Shown one piece after another: positions 9,210 through 18,158 of a stretch of DNA of 64,000 nucleotides. This stretch comes from Burkholderia sp. 4M9327F10 (GTDB taxonomy: Bacteria; Pseudomonadota; Gammaproteobacteria; Burkholderiales; Burkholderiaceae), in contig NZ_SCNV01000030.1 in the NCBI RefSeq assembly GCF_005503145.1, forward strand, positions 1 to 64,000, read 5' to 3'. The position numbers and the translations under genes were made by a program. Position 1 is the stretch's first letter, and the number at the start of each line of letters is the position of its first letter. The notes under the pieces are model-generated. The model did no database searches, was not told the origin of the DNA, and saw only the letters and a program-made list of their open reading frames with translations.

Positions 9210-9221
9210 TCTCCTCATCAC

Positions 9222-10013
9222 TCAACGCCGCGCAATCACCGCGGTGGATTCGACGCGCTCCTCCAGCCAGCCATCGGCGGCGTGACGTTCGAGCAATTCG
9301 CGCACACGTTCGAGCAACTCATCGAGCCGCGGGCCCAGGCGCTCGCGCGACAAGCTCGACATCGACTGCGCCCGCGAGATCAGGGAATCGAGGGTCACGC
9401 GGCGCCTTTCGATGATCGACACACGCTCCAGCGAAGCGAACGCCGATCTCAACAAGACGGTTTCGTGATTCTCCCAGTTATCGGCTTTGCGCTGCGCGCG
9501 TGCCGGATCGGTTTGCGAGTAATCGTCGAGCAACGCGCGGTATTGCGCATGCCACGGCGTTAGGGGATCGTCGGGATGCGAGGTGGCAAAGAGGACCAAC
9601 GCACCTGCCGGATCGATGAGCTGATCGAGACGCGCCAGCGTATCGGTCCGGTCCATCCAGTGAAATGCACGGCCGATCACCGCGATCTGAAAGTGCCCGA
9701 ATGCCGGCGAGAGGTCATAGGAACTGCCAAGCCGGTACTCGATATTCGGCGCGAGACCCAGCCCCAGTCCGGCGGCGATGCGCAGCATCTCCGGTTCGGG
9801 ATCGAGGGCCACGCCCGTGTTGATCCACGACGAGAACGCCAGCGAGAGCTGCCCCGGCCCGCAGCCGAGATCGAGCAGGCGCTGCGTGCCGTCGAGCCGG
9901 CATGATTCGGCCACGCGCCGGATCAGCCGTGGCGAATAGGCCTGGCGGCCGCCCAGGTAGTAGGCGGCATTGGTCTTGAAACGATCGGGGACGAACGGGA
10001 TGGGTGTGCTCAT
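9222..10013 (-). CDS. Class I SAM-dependent methyltransferase
   Basis: A 263-residue soluble protein. The SAM-binding motif I is LDLGCGPGQ (about 47-55), with the acidic motif II at ALDPEPEM. A C-terminal helical region follows. I chose ATG 10013 (MSTPIPFVPD...) with GGAA 8 nt upstream, because the longer frame to 10100 has a poor N terminus and no ribosome site. The substrate cannot be told. The stop of the neighbouring hydrolase lies 83 nt upstream, so they may share a transcript. Confidence 0.82.
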   Translation of the reverse strand: MSTPIPFVPDRFKTNAAYYLGGRQAYSPRLIRRVAESCRLDGTQRLLDLGCGPGQLSLAFSSWINTGVALDPEPEMLRIAAGLGLGLAPNIEYRLGSSYDLSPAFGHFQIAVIGRAFHWMDRTDTLARLDQLIDPAGALVLFATSHPDDPLTPWHAQYRALLDDYSQTDPARAQRKADNWENHETVLLRSAFASLERVSIIERRRVTLDSLISRAQSMSSLSRERLGPRLDELLERVRELLERHAADGWLEERVESTAVIARR

Positions 10014-10096
10014 GGGCGGTTCCGGTGAAAGCCGCGCGTGAACGGTGAAGCGGGGACGTGGGGTGTGCGCGGTTTGCAAAGTATGCCGCGAACCGC

Positions 10097-11164
10097 TCAC
10101 TCCGTGGCGCCACCCTCAGTTGCAACCGCCCCGCCCTGCAACTCCGGCGAGCCGCCAGGCACATGACCAAGCCGCGCCCGGGCATCGAACAGCGCCAACA
10201 TCCCCTCAGCCGAATTGAACATCGCCTGCCCGTTGTGTCCAACGCCCGGCACCTGCCAGCAGCGGTGCACAAGCTGCGTATGCCGGCCGCCCAGGTAGGC
10301 AAAGTAAGCAAGCCCACGTGCGAGCCGGTGCGGCCCTTGCGCCATGGCGGCGCACGACCGGTCGAGCGCCTGATGCTGCGGGTCGCAATCGGCCTCGCCG
10401 AGCAGGTAGATTACGTCGCTGCGGACATAACGTTGCTCCAGCGTATCAAACGCAGCGCTGCTTGCGTATCGCGGCGGTTGATGTATGCCGTACTTCCATG
10501 TGTCGACATCAGCGCAGGCGCGCTCGTCAGCAGGACTAAAGCCACCGTTGCCGTCCGGGCGGCGATTGTCGAAATACACATATGAAGAAGGATTGGCAAT
10601 CACATAGCGGCAACGAACGCCTTGCCGTTCGAGCAGCGCCGTCGCCCGCCCAACCACCGCATATCGATGCGCCACCTGCGCGCCACCCGAGTGGCCGGCA
10701 ATCACCACCTCGCGCAGCGCGCCGAAGCGTGCGCGATCCGCCAGCGATTCGATCAGACTATCAAGGACATCGAACGAACTGAGCGGCGCCGGTCCGAGTG
10801 CGTCGTCGCCGCCCATCCAACCCGTCCACTCCCAGTGCAGCATGTCCTGATCGAGGCCATGAGCCGCAATATCGGCGCCGGCAAGAAACTGCGGCACAAG
10901 CAACAAGGTATCCGCGGCATTCACGTCCGCCGCCGCCAAGGCACGTTGTGTGGACAACAGATAGGCATCCGCGTCGCGCAGCCGGCCATGCAGCACGATG
11001 ACAACGCGGCTCACCCGTGCGTCCGACGCTTCGTCGAGCGAGCGATACAGCGGCACCGAGCCGGACCCACGCGCCGTGCTGACGCGCAAGTGTCCGCCGG
11101 CGACTTCGCGCACCGGGTATTCGTTGCGTGGTCGCGCCCGCTCGCGCGTACTGGAATCCGTCAT
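10097..11164 (-). CDS. Alpha/beta hydrolase, unknown substrate
   Basis: A 355-residue protein with no signal peptide. VVIVLHGRLRDADAY holds the oxyanion-hole HG (about 58-59). GHSGGAQVAHR (nucleophile elbow G-x-S-x-G) holds the catalytic Ser, and a late His is likely in VPGVGHNGQAM. Similar proteins are annotated as alpha/beta hydrolase or feruloyl-esterase-like; neither can be decided here. It lies 24 nt after the MFS gene on the same strand, so the transporter, hydrolase and methyltransferase may form one transcript. Confidence 0.75.
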   Translation of the reverse strand: MTDSSTRERARPRNEYPVREVAGGHLRVSTARGSGSVPLYRSLDEASDARVSRVVIVLHGRLRDADAYLLSTQRALAAADVNAADTLLLVPQFLAGADIAAHGLDQDMLHWEWTGWMGGDDALGPAPLSSFDVLDSLIESLADRARFGALREVVIAGHSGGAQVAHRYAVVGRATALLERQGVRCRYVIANPSSYVYFDNRRPDGNGGFSPADERACADVDTWKYGIHQPPRYASSAAFDTLEQRYVRSDVIYLLGEADCDPQHQALDRSCAAMAQGPHRLARGLAYFAYLGGRHTQLVHRCWQVPGVGHNGQAMFNSAEGMLALFDARARLGHVPGGSPELQGGAVATEGGATE

Positions 11165-11188
11165 GGTCGAATCAATGTGAAAGAAGAA

Positions 11189-12535
11189 TTAGTCGTGCGG
11201 CACGGCGTCGGGGTCGCGCCACAAACGCCGCCCTGAGCGACTCAGGCCGACCAGCAGCAACGAAACGATCGCCGCAAAAATCAGGTAATACGCCGGCACC
11301 AGGTTCGAGCCGGTCACGCTGATCAGCGTGGTCACCGTCAAGGGCGCCAGCCCGCCGAACAGCGTTACGGCGATGTTGTACGACAGCGCCACCCCGGTCG
11401 AACGCGTCGCAGTCGGAAATAGTTGCGTGAGCATCCCCGGATGGGGGCCGGACATGATGCTCAACACCAGCGTGGCGACCATCTGCGCGGTGAAGAGCCG
11501 TTCGGCCGTCGGCTGCGCAACCACCCACGCGAACAGCGGATACGCGATCACCGCCCAGACCACCACCACCGGGAAAAACACCCGCCACGCGCCAACGCGA
11601 TCCGCGAGCTTGCCCGCCAACGGATACGCAACGATGCTGATCAGGCCCGACACAGCCGTGCCCAGCAACGCGTTCTTCAGCGGCAGATGCAACTGGCGCT
11701 CGACATACAACGGCAAGAACGAATGCCACAGATAATTGGTCGCCGCGCCGACAATAATCACACCCATCGCGCACAGGCATGCATCGCTGCGCTCACGCAA
11801 GAACTGCCGCATCGACTGGCGCGGCGCATGCCCGAGCCGCTCGCGCAGTTCAAGGAATTCCGGTGACTCGCCCACCTTATGGCGGATATAAAAACCAATC
11901 GGCCCAATCAACGCGCCGAGCAGGAACGGCACGCGCCAGCCCCACGTTTCCAGCGACGCCCGGTCCAGATGCGTGGTCAGCAGATAGCCGCATGCGGACG
12001 ACAGCAGCAATGCAAATGCCTGCGAAGTCATCTGGAAACTGCCGTAAAACATCTTTTTGCCGCGCGGTGCGTACTCCGACAGCATCGCGGCGGCGGTGGC
12101 AAACTCGCCGCCCACCGACAGGCCCTGCAGAACCCGCGAGAGCAGCACCAGCAACGGCGCAGCGATGCCAATGCTGCTATAGCCCGGCGTCAGGCCCATC
12201 AGCAGCGTGCTGACCGCCATCAGCAGGATGAGCAAAGACAAGGTACGGCGCCGCCCCACCCGGTCCGCGTAAGCGCCAAGGACAATGCCGCCGAGCGGCC
12301 GCACCACAAAACCGATCGCAAAGGTGGCGAGCGTCAGTACGGTGGACAGAAACGCGTTGCCCACCGGAAAAAACACATGCGAGATGGTCTTTGCAAAATA
12401 GCCGTAAATCAGAAAGTCGAACCATTCGAGACCGTTGCCGATCACAGAGGCGATCACGGCGCGCCGCACCTGCGAGGCCGCAGGCATGGCGGCGGGATGC
12501 GCGGGCGGCTGCGCGGCGGAAAGCGTCGAATCCAT
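11189..12535 (-). CDS. MFS transporter, metabolite:H+ symporter (MHS) type
   Basis: A 448-residue inner-membrane protein with 12 predicted segments. Motifs include WFDFLIYGYFAK in segment 1 and GAYADRVGRRR in the first cytoplasmic loop, both typical of the MHS family (citrate, alpha-ketoglutarate, shikimate, proline/betaine importers). ATG 12535 is chosen because AGGAG lies 4 nt upstream; the frame itself extends to 12553. It diverges from the LysR gene at 12651, the usual arrangement of a regulator and its target. An organic acid is the likely substrate. Confidence 0.85.
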   Translation of the reverse strand: MDSTLSAAQPPAHPAAMPAASQVRRAVIASVIGNGLEWFDFLIYGYFAKTISHVFFPVGNAFLSTVLTLATFAIGFVVRPLGGIVLGAYADRVGRRRTLSLLILLMAVSTLLMGLTPGYSSIGIAAPLLVLLSRVLQGLSVGGEFATAAAMLSEYAPRGKKMFYGSFQMTSQAFALLLSSACGYLLTTHLDRASLETWGWRVPFLLGALIGPIGFYIRHKVGESPEFLELRERLGHAPRQSMRQFLRERSDACLCAMGVIIVGAATNYLWHSFLPLYVERQLHLPLKNALLGTAVSGLISIVAYPLAGKLADRVGAWRVFFPVVVVWAVIAYPLFAWVVAQPTAERLFTAQMVATLVLSIMSGPHPGMLTQLFPTATRSTGVALSYNIAVTLFGGLAPLTVTTLISVTGSNLVPAYYLIFAAIVSLLLVGLSRSGRRLWRDPDAVPHD

Positions 12536-12650
12536 GGGTCTCCTGAAGTGCATCGTCTTCTTTATCCCTCAAGGGTACGGATGATCGCGGTAAATGTAAA
12601 ATACCGATAAAATGACCTTGCCATACGTTTCATATATATGAGGAAATGCG

Positions 12651-13574
12651 ATGGAATTGCGGCATTTGCGTTACTTCCTGGCAGTGGCCGACGAGCGGCA
12701 GTTCACTCGCGCCGCCGCGAAGCTGCACATTCAGCAACCGCCGCTGTCGCAGCAGATTCAGGCGCTCGAAAGTGAAATCGGCTTCGCGCTGTTCACGCGG
12801 GTGGCGCGCGGCGTCGAACTGACCTCGGCAGGGGCGTCCTTTGCTGAAGATGCGCGCGCCGTCCTGCAAGCGCTCGACCAGGCCGTCGTCAAAGGCAAGG
12901 GTATCGCAGACGGCCGGATCGGTTCGGTGCGTATCGCGCTGACCAGTTCATCGGCATTTCACCCGCTCGCGCCGGCTGCAATCCGCGCGTTTCGCGAGGC
13001 CTGTCCGGACATCGCCATCGATCTCAACGAAATCAACGCCGCGGAAATTATCGAGCGAATGGTGAGCGGCAGGATCGACGCGGCCATCCTGCGCAAGCCG
13101 AGCGCTACGCCGGATGAGCTGCGCTTCGACCTGCTGGCGCAGGAGAACATGGTGCTCGTGCTGCCGGTGGGGCATCGCCTGCTGAAGGCACGCGGCGCGG
13201 CGCGGCGGATGCGGCCGGTCCCGCTCGATGCGCTGGCCGAAGAAACGTTTATCTTTGTGCGCCGTCCGGGCGCGCGTGGCATGTACGCCGATTTCATCGA
13301 CGCCTGCGAGGCAGCTGGTTTCACGCCGCGGGTCGCCAGCGAGGTGCCGCGCATGCTGACGGCGATCAATCTCGTGGCGGCAGGCACGGGCGTGACGCTG
13401 GTGCCTGCGTCGATGCAGCGCTATCAGCAGGAGAGCGTGGTGTATTGCGCCATTGATAGTGAGACCGCCATCACCGCGCCGCTACATCTGGTCACGCACC
13501 GCGATGCCGGTAATCCGGCGGCGACGCGCTTTGCGCAAACGGTGATTGAATTCGCGCAGGCGCAGCGGACCTAG
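12651..13574 (+). CDS. LysR family transcriptional regulator (BenM/CatM-like)
   Basis: A 307-residue protein. The winged HTH covers about 1-60 (MELRHLRYFLAVADE..., LSQQIQALE) and the effector domain about 90-300. The opening resembles regulators of aromatic-acid catabolism. It diverges from the MHS transporter at 12535, so the 115-nt gap should hold its binding site; AT-rich sequence with ATAC elements lies at about 12585-12640. Activation of the transporter gene by an imported acid is inference. Confidence 0.88.
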   Translation: MELRHLRYFLAVADERQFTRAAAKLHIQQPPLSQQIQALESEIGFALFTRVARGVELTSAGASFAEDARAVLQALDQAVVKGKGIADGRIGSVRIALTSSSAFHPLAPAAIRAFREACPDIAIDLNEINAAEIIERMVSGRIDAAILRKPSATPDELRFDLLAQENMVLVLPVGHRLLKARGAARRMRPVPLDALAEETFIFVRRPGARGMYADFIDACEAAGFTPRVASEVPRMLTAINLVAAGTGVTLVPASMQRYQQESVVYCAIDSETAITAPLHLVTHRDAGNPAATRFAQTVIEFAQAQRT

Positions 13575-13583
13575 CTGTCGTTG

Positions 13584-13818
13584 CTATTCTGCGAAGACTT
13601 CCTGCAAGGTCTGCAGGGTGTTCATCAACGTCTCATCGGGCACTGAACCTTCTTTCTTGACGAGACGCACCTTGTCTACGGCGCAAATCTGATCCAGCAA
13701 GACCAAACCCTGTTTGCGCTTGAACGTCACCGGAATCCGAAAGGGTGCAGGGCGGCCCTTCGAAGTCATTGGCGCAACGATTCGAGCGCGGCCGGCCAAA
13801 CTCCCCGCGCACTACCAT
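13584..13818 (-). pseudogene. MazF/PemK-type toxin gene remnant with internal deletion
   Basis: The gene still starts at ATG 13818 (MVVRGE), overlapping the antitoxin stop as in intact mazEF operons. Just after residue 6 roughly 35-40 codons are missing and the frame changes. The rest is read in another frame and matches the C-terminal half of PemK/MazF toxins (IVAPMTSKGRPAPFRIPVTF, then LVLLDQICAVDKVRLVKK, ending LQEVFAE). The N-terminal strand with the RNA-binding loop is gone, so no active endoribonuclease can be made. The intact 71-residue frame at 13584-13799 is this remnant. Confidence 0.75.
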
Positions 13819-15191
13819 GTAAGGTCCGCGTCGTCGGCGTTCGGGAATTCACCCATCACCAATGCGTCGTCATCACTGTCGGCTAGAGCCTGGCTGGCCT
13901 CCGCCCAGCCTTCACGAACTTTAAGCTTTGGGCGTCGCAGGACAACCGTATCGTTTTCGACTTCCATTTCTACCTCGTTCGCCAGCCCCAGTTGCGCAAG
14001 GACGGGCTTGCGGGAGTCCACATGAAGCGGATAGCCATAGGTGTACTTGTCCGGGCTGCAAACGCGGGCGCTGAGTGTACCGGCGATTCTGGCCCACCTG
14101 GCAGGCTTGAGCTGGAGACGGAAGCGCCGGTCGGCGGGAATCGCCTTATAGGTGTTGGTATACGGCCTGTCGCGCGCACCGCTGTGCGTGATCCCGATGA
14201 CAACCTGTCCCTTGGGGGCATCGGGCAGCACGAGGTCCGTCTCAAGCACACGTCCGCACTGCAGCGCAAGCACGGTGCTCGCGCCTTCATACACCACCTG
14301 GCGGGCAATCGCCGCCTCGTGGCGCAGTTGCGCTTCCCACTTCGCCCCCTGCTGGTCGAGGTGGTTCGTGCCGTAGATGTAGGGCTGGCCGTAGGTGGTC
14401 GTGTCATGGGGGGCAATATTCGCCTCATCCCTGAATCGCTCCCAGGCGGACTCAGGGTTGTAATCGGCGACCACGATGGACTGCGGCACGATCTGCGCGT
14501 GCGTCCTGAGCGTCGTGACCGCTTCTACGCCCGCCGACTCGAGACCAGCCACCTCGCGGTACGGAGCAATGAGCCGCGGGTCGTAAAGGTAATGGTCGAT
14601 GTCATCGGCAAAGACGGTAATGTCGCCATGTTCGGTCTCCACGATGTAGCACCAGATGCCGGCCTTCTCCATGAGCATGTGCACATAGTCAAAGTCCGTC
14701 ATCTGGTACTGGAAGCGCCACAGCACCTTGGGATAGTTGCCGCGCAGGCGAAACAGTATCTGGTGATCGCGGATGCCATGGGCGCGCAGGATCTTCTGGA
14801 AGATCTGCGGGATCGTGAGATGTTGGAAGACCTGGGTGTTGGTGACCGACTGCAGGCGCCCGAAGTGCGATTTGAGGACGATCTCGTACTTCGTGTAGTC
14901 CTTCGTGGTCTGCACCATCGAGAAGCGTTCGATGTAGCCGGAGAACTTCCTCACGGCGCCGTCATCGGAAGCAATCCGGAAGACCGCATCCTGGTTCAGA
15001 TAGGCAGTGCGCAGGAGCTGCTCCGGATGCGTGAGCACGATGGTGACCACGTTAGGCTCCCCCATCTTTTCGATCGCGTCGAACGACACGACCGATAGCT
15101 GTGCCGCGCTATCCGTGTCGGGTACGTCGAGGTGATACGCCTGTCGCCCAGGCAGTCCAGCTCCAGTCACGTCCTTCAACAAGTCCGACAT
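13812..15191 (-). CDS. Chimeric frame: VgrG N-terminal part fused to MazE antitoxin C terminus
   Basis: A 459-residue open frame. Residues 1 to about 386 match the gp27-like part of VgrG, the type VI secretion spike (AYHLDVPDTD, SVVSFDAIEKMG, ending RIAGTLSARVCSPDKYTY). Normal VgrG continues for several hundred more residues into the gp5/needle domain. Here the sequence switches at about 387-395 (near 14006-14033) to the end of an AbrB/MazE antitoxin (PVLAQLGLANEVEMEVEND, REGWAEASQALADS, ending DADLTW). The MazE DNA-binding start is lost. No other type VI genes are nearby. The product would lack the needle and is probably non-functional as a spike. Confidence 0.8.
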   Translation of the reverse strand: MSDLLKDVTGAGLPGRQAYHLDVPDTDSAAQLSVVSFDAIEKMGEPNVVTIVLTHPEQLLRTAYLNQDAVFRIASDDGAVRKFSGYIERFSMVQTTKDYTKYEIVLKSHFGRLQSVTNTQVFQHLTIPQIFQKILRAHGIRDHQILFRLRGNYPKVLWRFQYQMTDFDYVHMLMEKAGIWCYIVETEHGDITVFADDIDHYLYDPRLIAPYREVAGLESAGVEAVTTLRTHAQIVPQSIVVADYNPESAWERFRDEANIAPHDTTTYGQPYIYGTNHLDQQGAKWEAQLRHEAAIARQVVYEGASTVLALQCGRVLETDLVLPDAPKGQVVIGITHSGARDRPYTNTYKAIPADRRFRLQLKPARWARIAGTLSARVCSPDKYTYGYPLHVDSRKPVLAQLGLANEVEMEVENDTVVLRRPKLKVREGWAEASQALADSDDDALVMGEFPNADDADLTW

Positions 15192-15609
15192 CGTCGTTCA
15201 GTTCCCTGTCAGCGAGCTTCGGAAACCGGCACGCGCGTATAGACGGATCGAGCGGCTCCGTGTGATTACGGGTACTACCGGCATGTGCGTACTTAATAGC
15301 ATTGCCCGGAAGCCGGTGCAATTTTCAAGATGACATTCCGGGAGATTTGAGGCTCGTCCAGTCAGACAACGGCAGTGGAGATACGCCGCTTAGCCGTTGC
15401 AAACACAACCTGTACACGACAGGCAGGGAATCCGGTGGATAACAACTGGTGATCTGTTGCACAGACGACTACACCATACTGACCATGCCAGACGGCACGG
15501 GCTGCCGGCCATCTGCGAGTGAGTCGCCAAAGCGCAGTTCGTGTCGTCGCAAACCGCAGCGGCAGCAAGAGGACCCAACTGACGCTCGCCCGCACCGAGG
15601 TAGCCCAGC
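15192..15609. other. Intergenic debris upstream of the VgrG frame
   Basis: This stretch holds no gene I can support. It contains short frames with no ribosome site. Its right end merges with the decayed 3' end of the efflux-pump pseudogene. A short stretch on the plus strand at about 15349-15380 reads LVQSDNGS, faintly like the DDE region of an integrase, too short to call. Confidence 0.4.
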
Positions 15610-16029
15610 GTATCCTTCGATGCCAACAAAGCGGATCGGCAAGATCACAAGCAGGACTACGAAGCAGTAACAGGTTGTAATCAGCAGCTATTGCATGCCG
15701 ACAAAACGTCGATAGCGGAACAGCGAGAGGTCGAGTATCGGCCGTGCCGTGCGTCGTTCGATCAGCACAAACGCCGCGAGTACAACGGTAGCGGCGGTCA
15801 GCAGCACCCCAATCGTCGGATGGCTCCAGCCAAGATCGGGCGCTTCCAGAATCGCGACCGTGAAGAAACCCAGCGCCACCGTGAAACTCGCCATGCCCGG
15901 CCAGTCGACGCCGACTGCATGCGGATCGCGCGTCTCCGACATGCCGGGCGCCGCCAGCAGCAGCGCCAACGCACCGAGCAATGCGGTCGAGACAAATACC
16001 GCGCGCCAGCCACGGCGGCCATCAGACAA
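15610..16029 (-). pseudogene. DHA2 family (EmrB/QacA-like) MFS efflux pump fragment
   Basis: The frame from 16029 reads GWRAVFVSTALLGALALLL and then LDLSLFRYRRFVGMQ, matching the middle of a 14-segment DHA2 exporter. A TAG stop follows at 15688-15690. Beyond it, in the same frame, similarity resumes (TCYCFVVLLVILPIRFVGIEGYAG) and ends near 15610. So there is a nonsense codon in mid-gene, a missing N-terminal half and a missing C-terminal part. It faces a LysR remnant that begins within a few bases. Confidence 0.8.
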
Positions 16030-16642
16030 CTGCCGACCTCGAGCTTGTCGGCGCCGCTCAGCGGCTTGGCTTGTCTGCTCCCGCAGTGGGCAAGAGCGTG
16101 GCGCGTCTCGAACAGCACCTCGGCGTGCGGCTACTGCCGCAAAGCACGAGGCGCATCAGTCTGACGGATGACGACGAGCGCTTCTACGAGCGCTGCCGCC
16201 AGATCATCAAGGCCGTGCACGACGCCGAAACGATGATGCTGCAGGCCAAAGCAACACCGCGCAGTCGACTGCGGGTTAGCCTGCCCACCATCGGATACCG
16301 CTTTTTGCTGCCGGCCCTGCACGAGTTCACTGCGCGTTATCCGGAGATCGACCTCGAACTGGATTTCAACGACCGCCTAGTCGACGTTATCGAAGGTGCT
16401 TCGACGCCGCGATCCGCAGCGGCCCACTGGGCGATTCGCAACTGATGGCCAAGCGGCTCGGGCCGTTCTGCTTCGTGCTGTACGCGTCGCCGGCGTATCT
16501 GTAACGGCGAGGTGTGCCGCAGACGCTCGGCCATCTGACGCAAGCCGGACAGTTCTCGGTGCTGAGGCCGTCGAACCGGCAGTTGTCGCCAAAGCTGCGG
16601 ACCCGGGTCGAATTCCTGTCCAAACAGTCGTTTGCTGAGTAA
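16030..16642 (+). pseudogene. LysR family regulator remnant (frameshift, stop codon and deletions)
   Basis: From about 16030 the frame reads ELVGAAQRLGLSAPAVGKSV and continues through a normal LysR HTH and linker to DFNDRLVDVIEGA near 16400. The first dozen or so residues and the start codon are missing. At about 16400 the similarity moves to another frame (FDAAIRSGPLGDSQLMAKRL, FVLYASPAYL), meets TAA at 16501, then continues (RRGVPQTLGHLTQ). It jumps to a LysR-like C terminus ending at 16642 (LRTRVEFLSKQSFAE). Roughly 100 or more internal residues are absent. The gene cannot work. Confidence 0.82.
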
Positions 16643-16729
16643 AACCGCGCGGATTGCTACACTACGCTTCGATCAGACCAATCCACCGCGCTGCCTGCGC
16701 GCCACGCAGCACCCGAATCCGCCCCAACC

Positions 16730-17791
16730 ATGTCCGCCCGTTTCAACGCACCGCTCACCGCACTGCTTGCCGCCGCCCTGTTCGGCGCAACGACGCCATT
16801 TGCCAAAGCCTTGCTCGGCACGCTGTCGCCGTTCATGGTGGCGGGTCTCTTTTATCTCGGCAGCGGCATTGGCCTCGCCGTCACGATCCTCGTGCGCCGT
16901 TTGCGGCTCAGCAGCAACGAGCGGGCCAACGAAGGGCAGATTCATCTGCGCGAAGTCCCGTGGCTGCTTGGCGCAATTGCCACCGGCGGAGTCGCCGGAC
17001 CTGCGCTGCTAATGCTCGGACTAAACGCCACGCCGGCCGCCACGAGTTCACTGCTGCTGAATCTCGAGGGCGTCTTCACCGCGCTGATCGCGTGGGTGGT
17101 GTTTCGCGAGAACGTCGACGTCCAGGTGTTTCTCGGCATGGTGGCGATCGTGGCCGGCGGCGTCGCGCTGTCGTGGCATCCGGGGGCAACGGGCCTGCCG
17201 CTCGGCGCATTGCTGGTAGCCGCAGCCTGCGCATGCTGGGCCATCGACAACAACCTGACACGCAAGGTCTCCACCAACGACGCGATGGTTATCGCCTGCC
17301 TGAAGGGACTCGTTGCGGGGTCGGTGAACTTCGCGATTGCCTTGCTGCTCGGCGCCAAACTCCCACATATCGGGACCATGGCGGCCGCGATGGTGACCGG
17401 TTTCGCCGGTTACGGAATCAGCCTGGTGCTGTTCGTGCTCGCGCTTCGCAATCTCGGTACAGCGCGCACCGGCGCGTATTTTTCAGTGGCGCCGCTGTTC
17501 GGCGTGACGATCTCGCTAATCCTCTGGCCAGAAATGCCGCCGCTGCTGTTCTGGGTCGCCGCGGCGTTGATGGCATTCGGCATCTGGCTGCATATCCGCG
17601 AGCGGCACGATCATCCGCATACGCATCAGGCGCTGGACCACAATCACCGGCACCGCCACGACGAACATCACCAGCACGAGCATGACTTCGTGTGGGATGG
17701 CGAGGAGCCGCATACGCATCCACACCGGCATGCGCCCATTACGCACACACACGCGCATTTCCCAGATATTCATCATCGCCACTCGCATTGA
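16730..17791 (+). CDS. DMT superfamily (EamA) transporter with a histidine-rich tail
   Basis: A 353-residue protein with ten hydrophobic segments in two EamA repeats (about 10-145 and 155-290). It then has a cytoplasmic or periplasmic tail of about 63 residues (291-353) containing 23 His in HxH-type clusters and ending HSH. EamA carriers export small metabolites. The tail is like those of Ni/Co/Zn-binding proteins and may buffer or sense metal. It stands alone on the plus strand after the pseudogenes and is followed by a good hairpin. The substrate is unknown; a metal link rests only on the tail. Confidence 0.88.
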   Translation: MSARFNAPLTALLAAALFGATTPFAKALLGTLSPFMVAGLFYLGSGIGLAVTILVRRLRLSSNERANEGQIHLREVPWLLGAIATGGVAGPALLMLGLNATPAATSSLLLNLEGVFTALIAWVVFRENVDVQVFLGMVAIVAGGVALSWHPGATGLPLGALLVAAACACWAIDNNLTRKVSTNDAMVIACLKGLVAGSVNFAIALLLGAKLPHIGTMAAAMVTGFAGYGISLVLFVLALRNLGTARTGAYFSVAPLFGVTISLILWPEMPPLLFWVAAALMAFGIWLHIRERHDHPHTHQALDHNHRHRHDEHHQHEHDFVWDGEEPHTHPHRHAPITHTHAHFPDIHHRHSH

Positions 17792-17806
17792 GCAGACAAA
17801 TCGCGT

Positions 17807-17836
17807 CTTGCGATCGCTCCCTTTCGCGATCGCAAG
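17807..17836 (+). terminator. Hairpin downstream of the DMT transporter gene
   Basis: Arms CTTGCGATCG (17807-17816) and CGATCGCAAG (17827-17836) form a perfect 10-bp stem with a 10-nt loop, 16 nt after the stop codon. The following sequence is CAAAACA rather than a T-run, so it may need help from Rho or serve mRNA stability. Confidence 0.6.
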
Positions 17837-17954
17837 CAAAACAGCGCGTGTAGCGGACGCCTGATAGCACGATTCAATTGGCATCGTGGCGAAGCTCGTC
17901 CTGTAATGGAATTCCTGTCTTTTGCGGTATCCCCTGCCAAACACGGAGATCCAC

Positions 17955-18158
17955 ATGGCTCAGCCCCAGCCCAACGTTGACGAAGTTGTACAGGCCATCG
18001 CCGCGGAAACCAACACCCCGACGGAAACGGTCTCGAAGATCTACGCCGACACTTTGGCCGACTTTAAGACTGACGCCCGCGTGTTCGATTACATGCCACT
18101 GCTGGTGGCCAAGAGAGTGCGCGACACGTTGCGCCACTCGGGCAACCAGAAAAACTAA
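17955..18158 (+). CDS. DUF3562 domain-containing small protein
   Basis: A 67-residue soluble protein (MAQPQPNVDEVVQAIAAET..., ending RHSGNQKN) matching the DUF3562 pattern common in Burkholderiaceae. It is mostly helical. ATG 17955 is chosen because GGAG lies 6 nt upstream; the frame extends further but without a site. Its stop overlaps the stop of the convergent MocR gene by 4 nt. Function unknown. Confidence 0.8.
   Translation: MAQPQPNVDEVVQAIAAETNTPTETVSKIYADTLADFKTDARVFDYMPLLVAKRVRDTLRHSGNQKN

Noticed and set aside
15349..15380. Short integrase-like peptide (LVQSDNGS)
   Set aside because: Only about eight residues resemble a DDE transposase site; no flanking similarity or terminal repeats.
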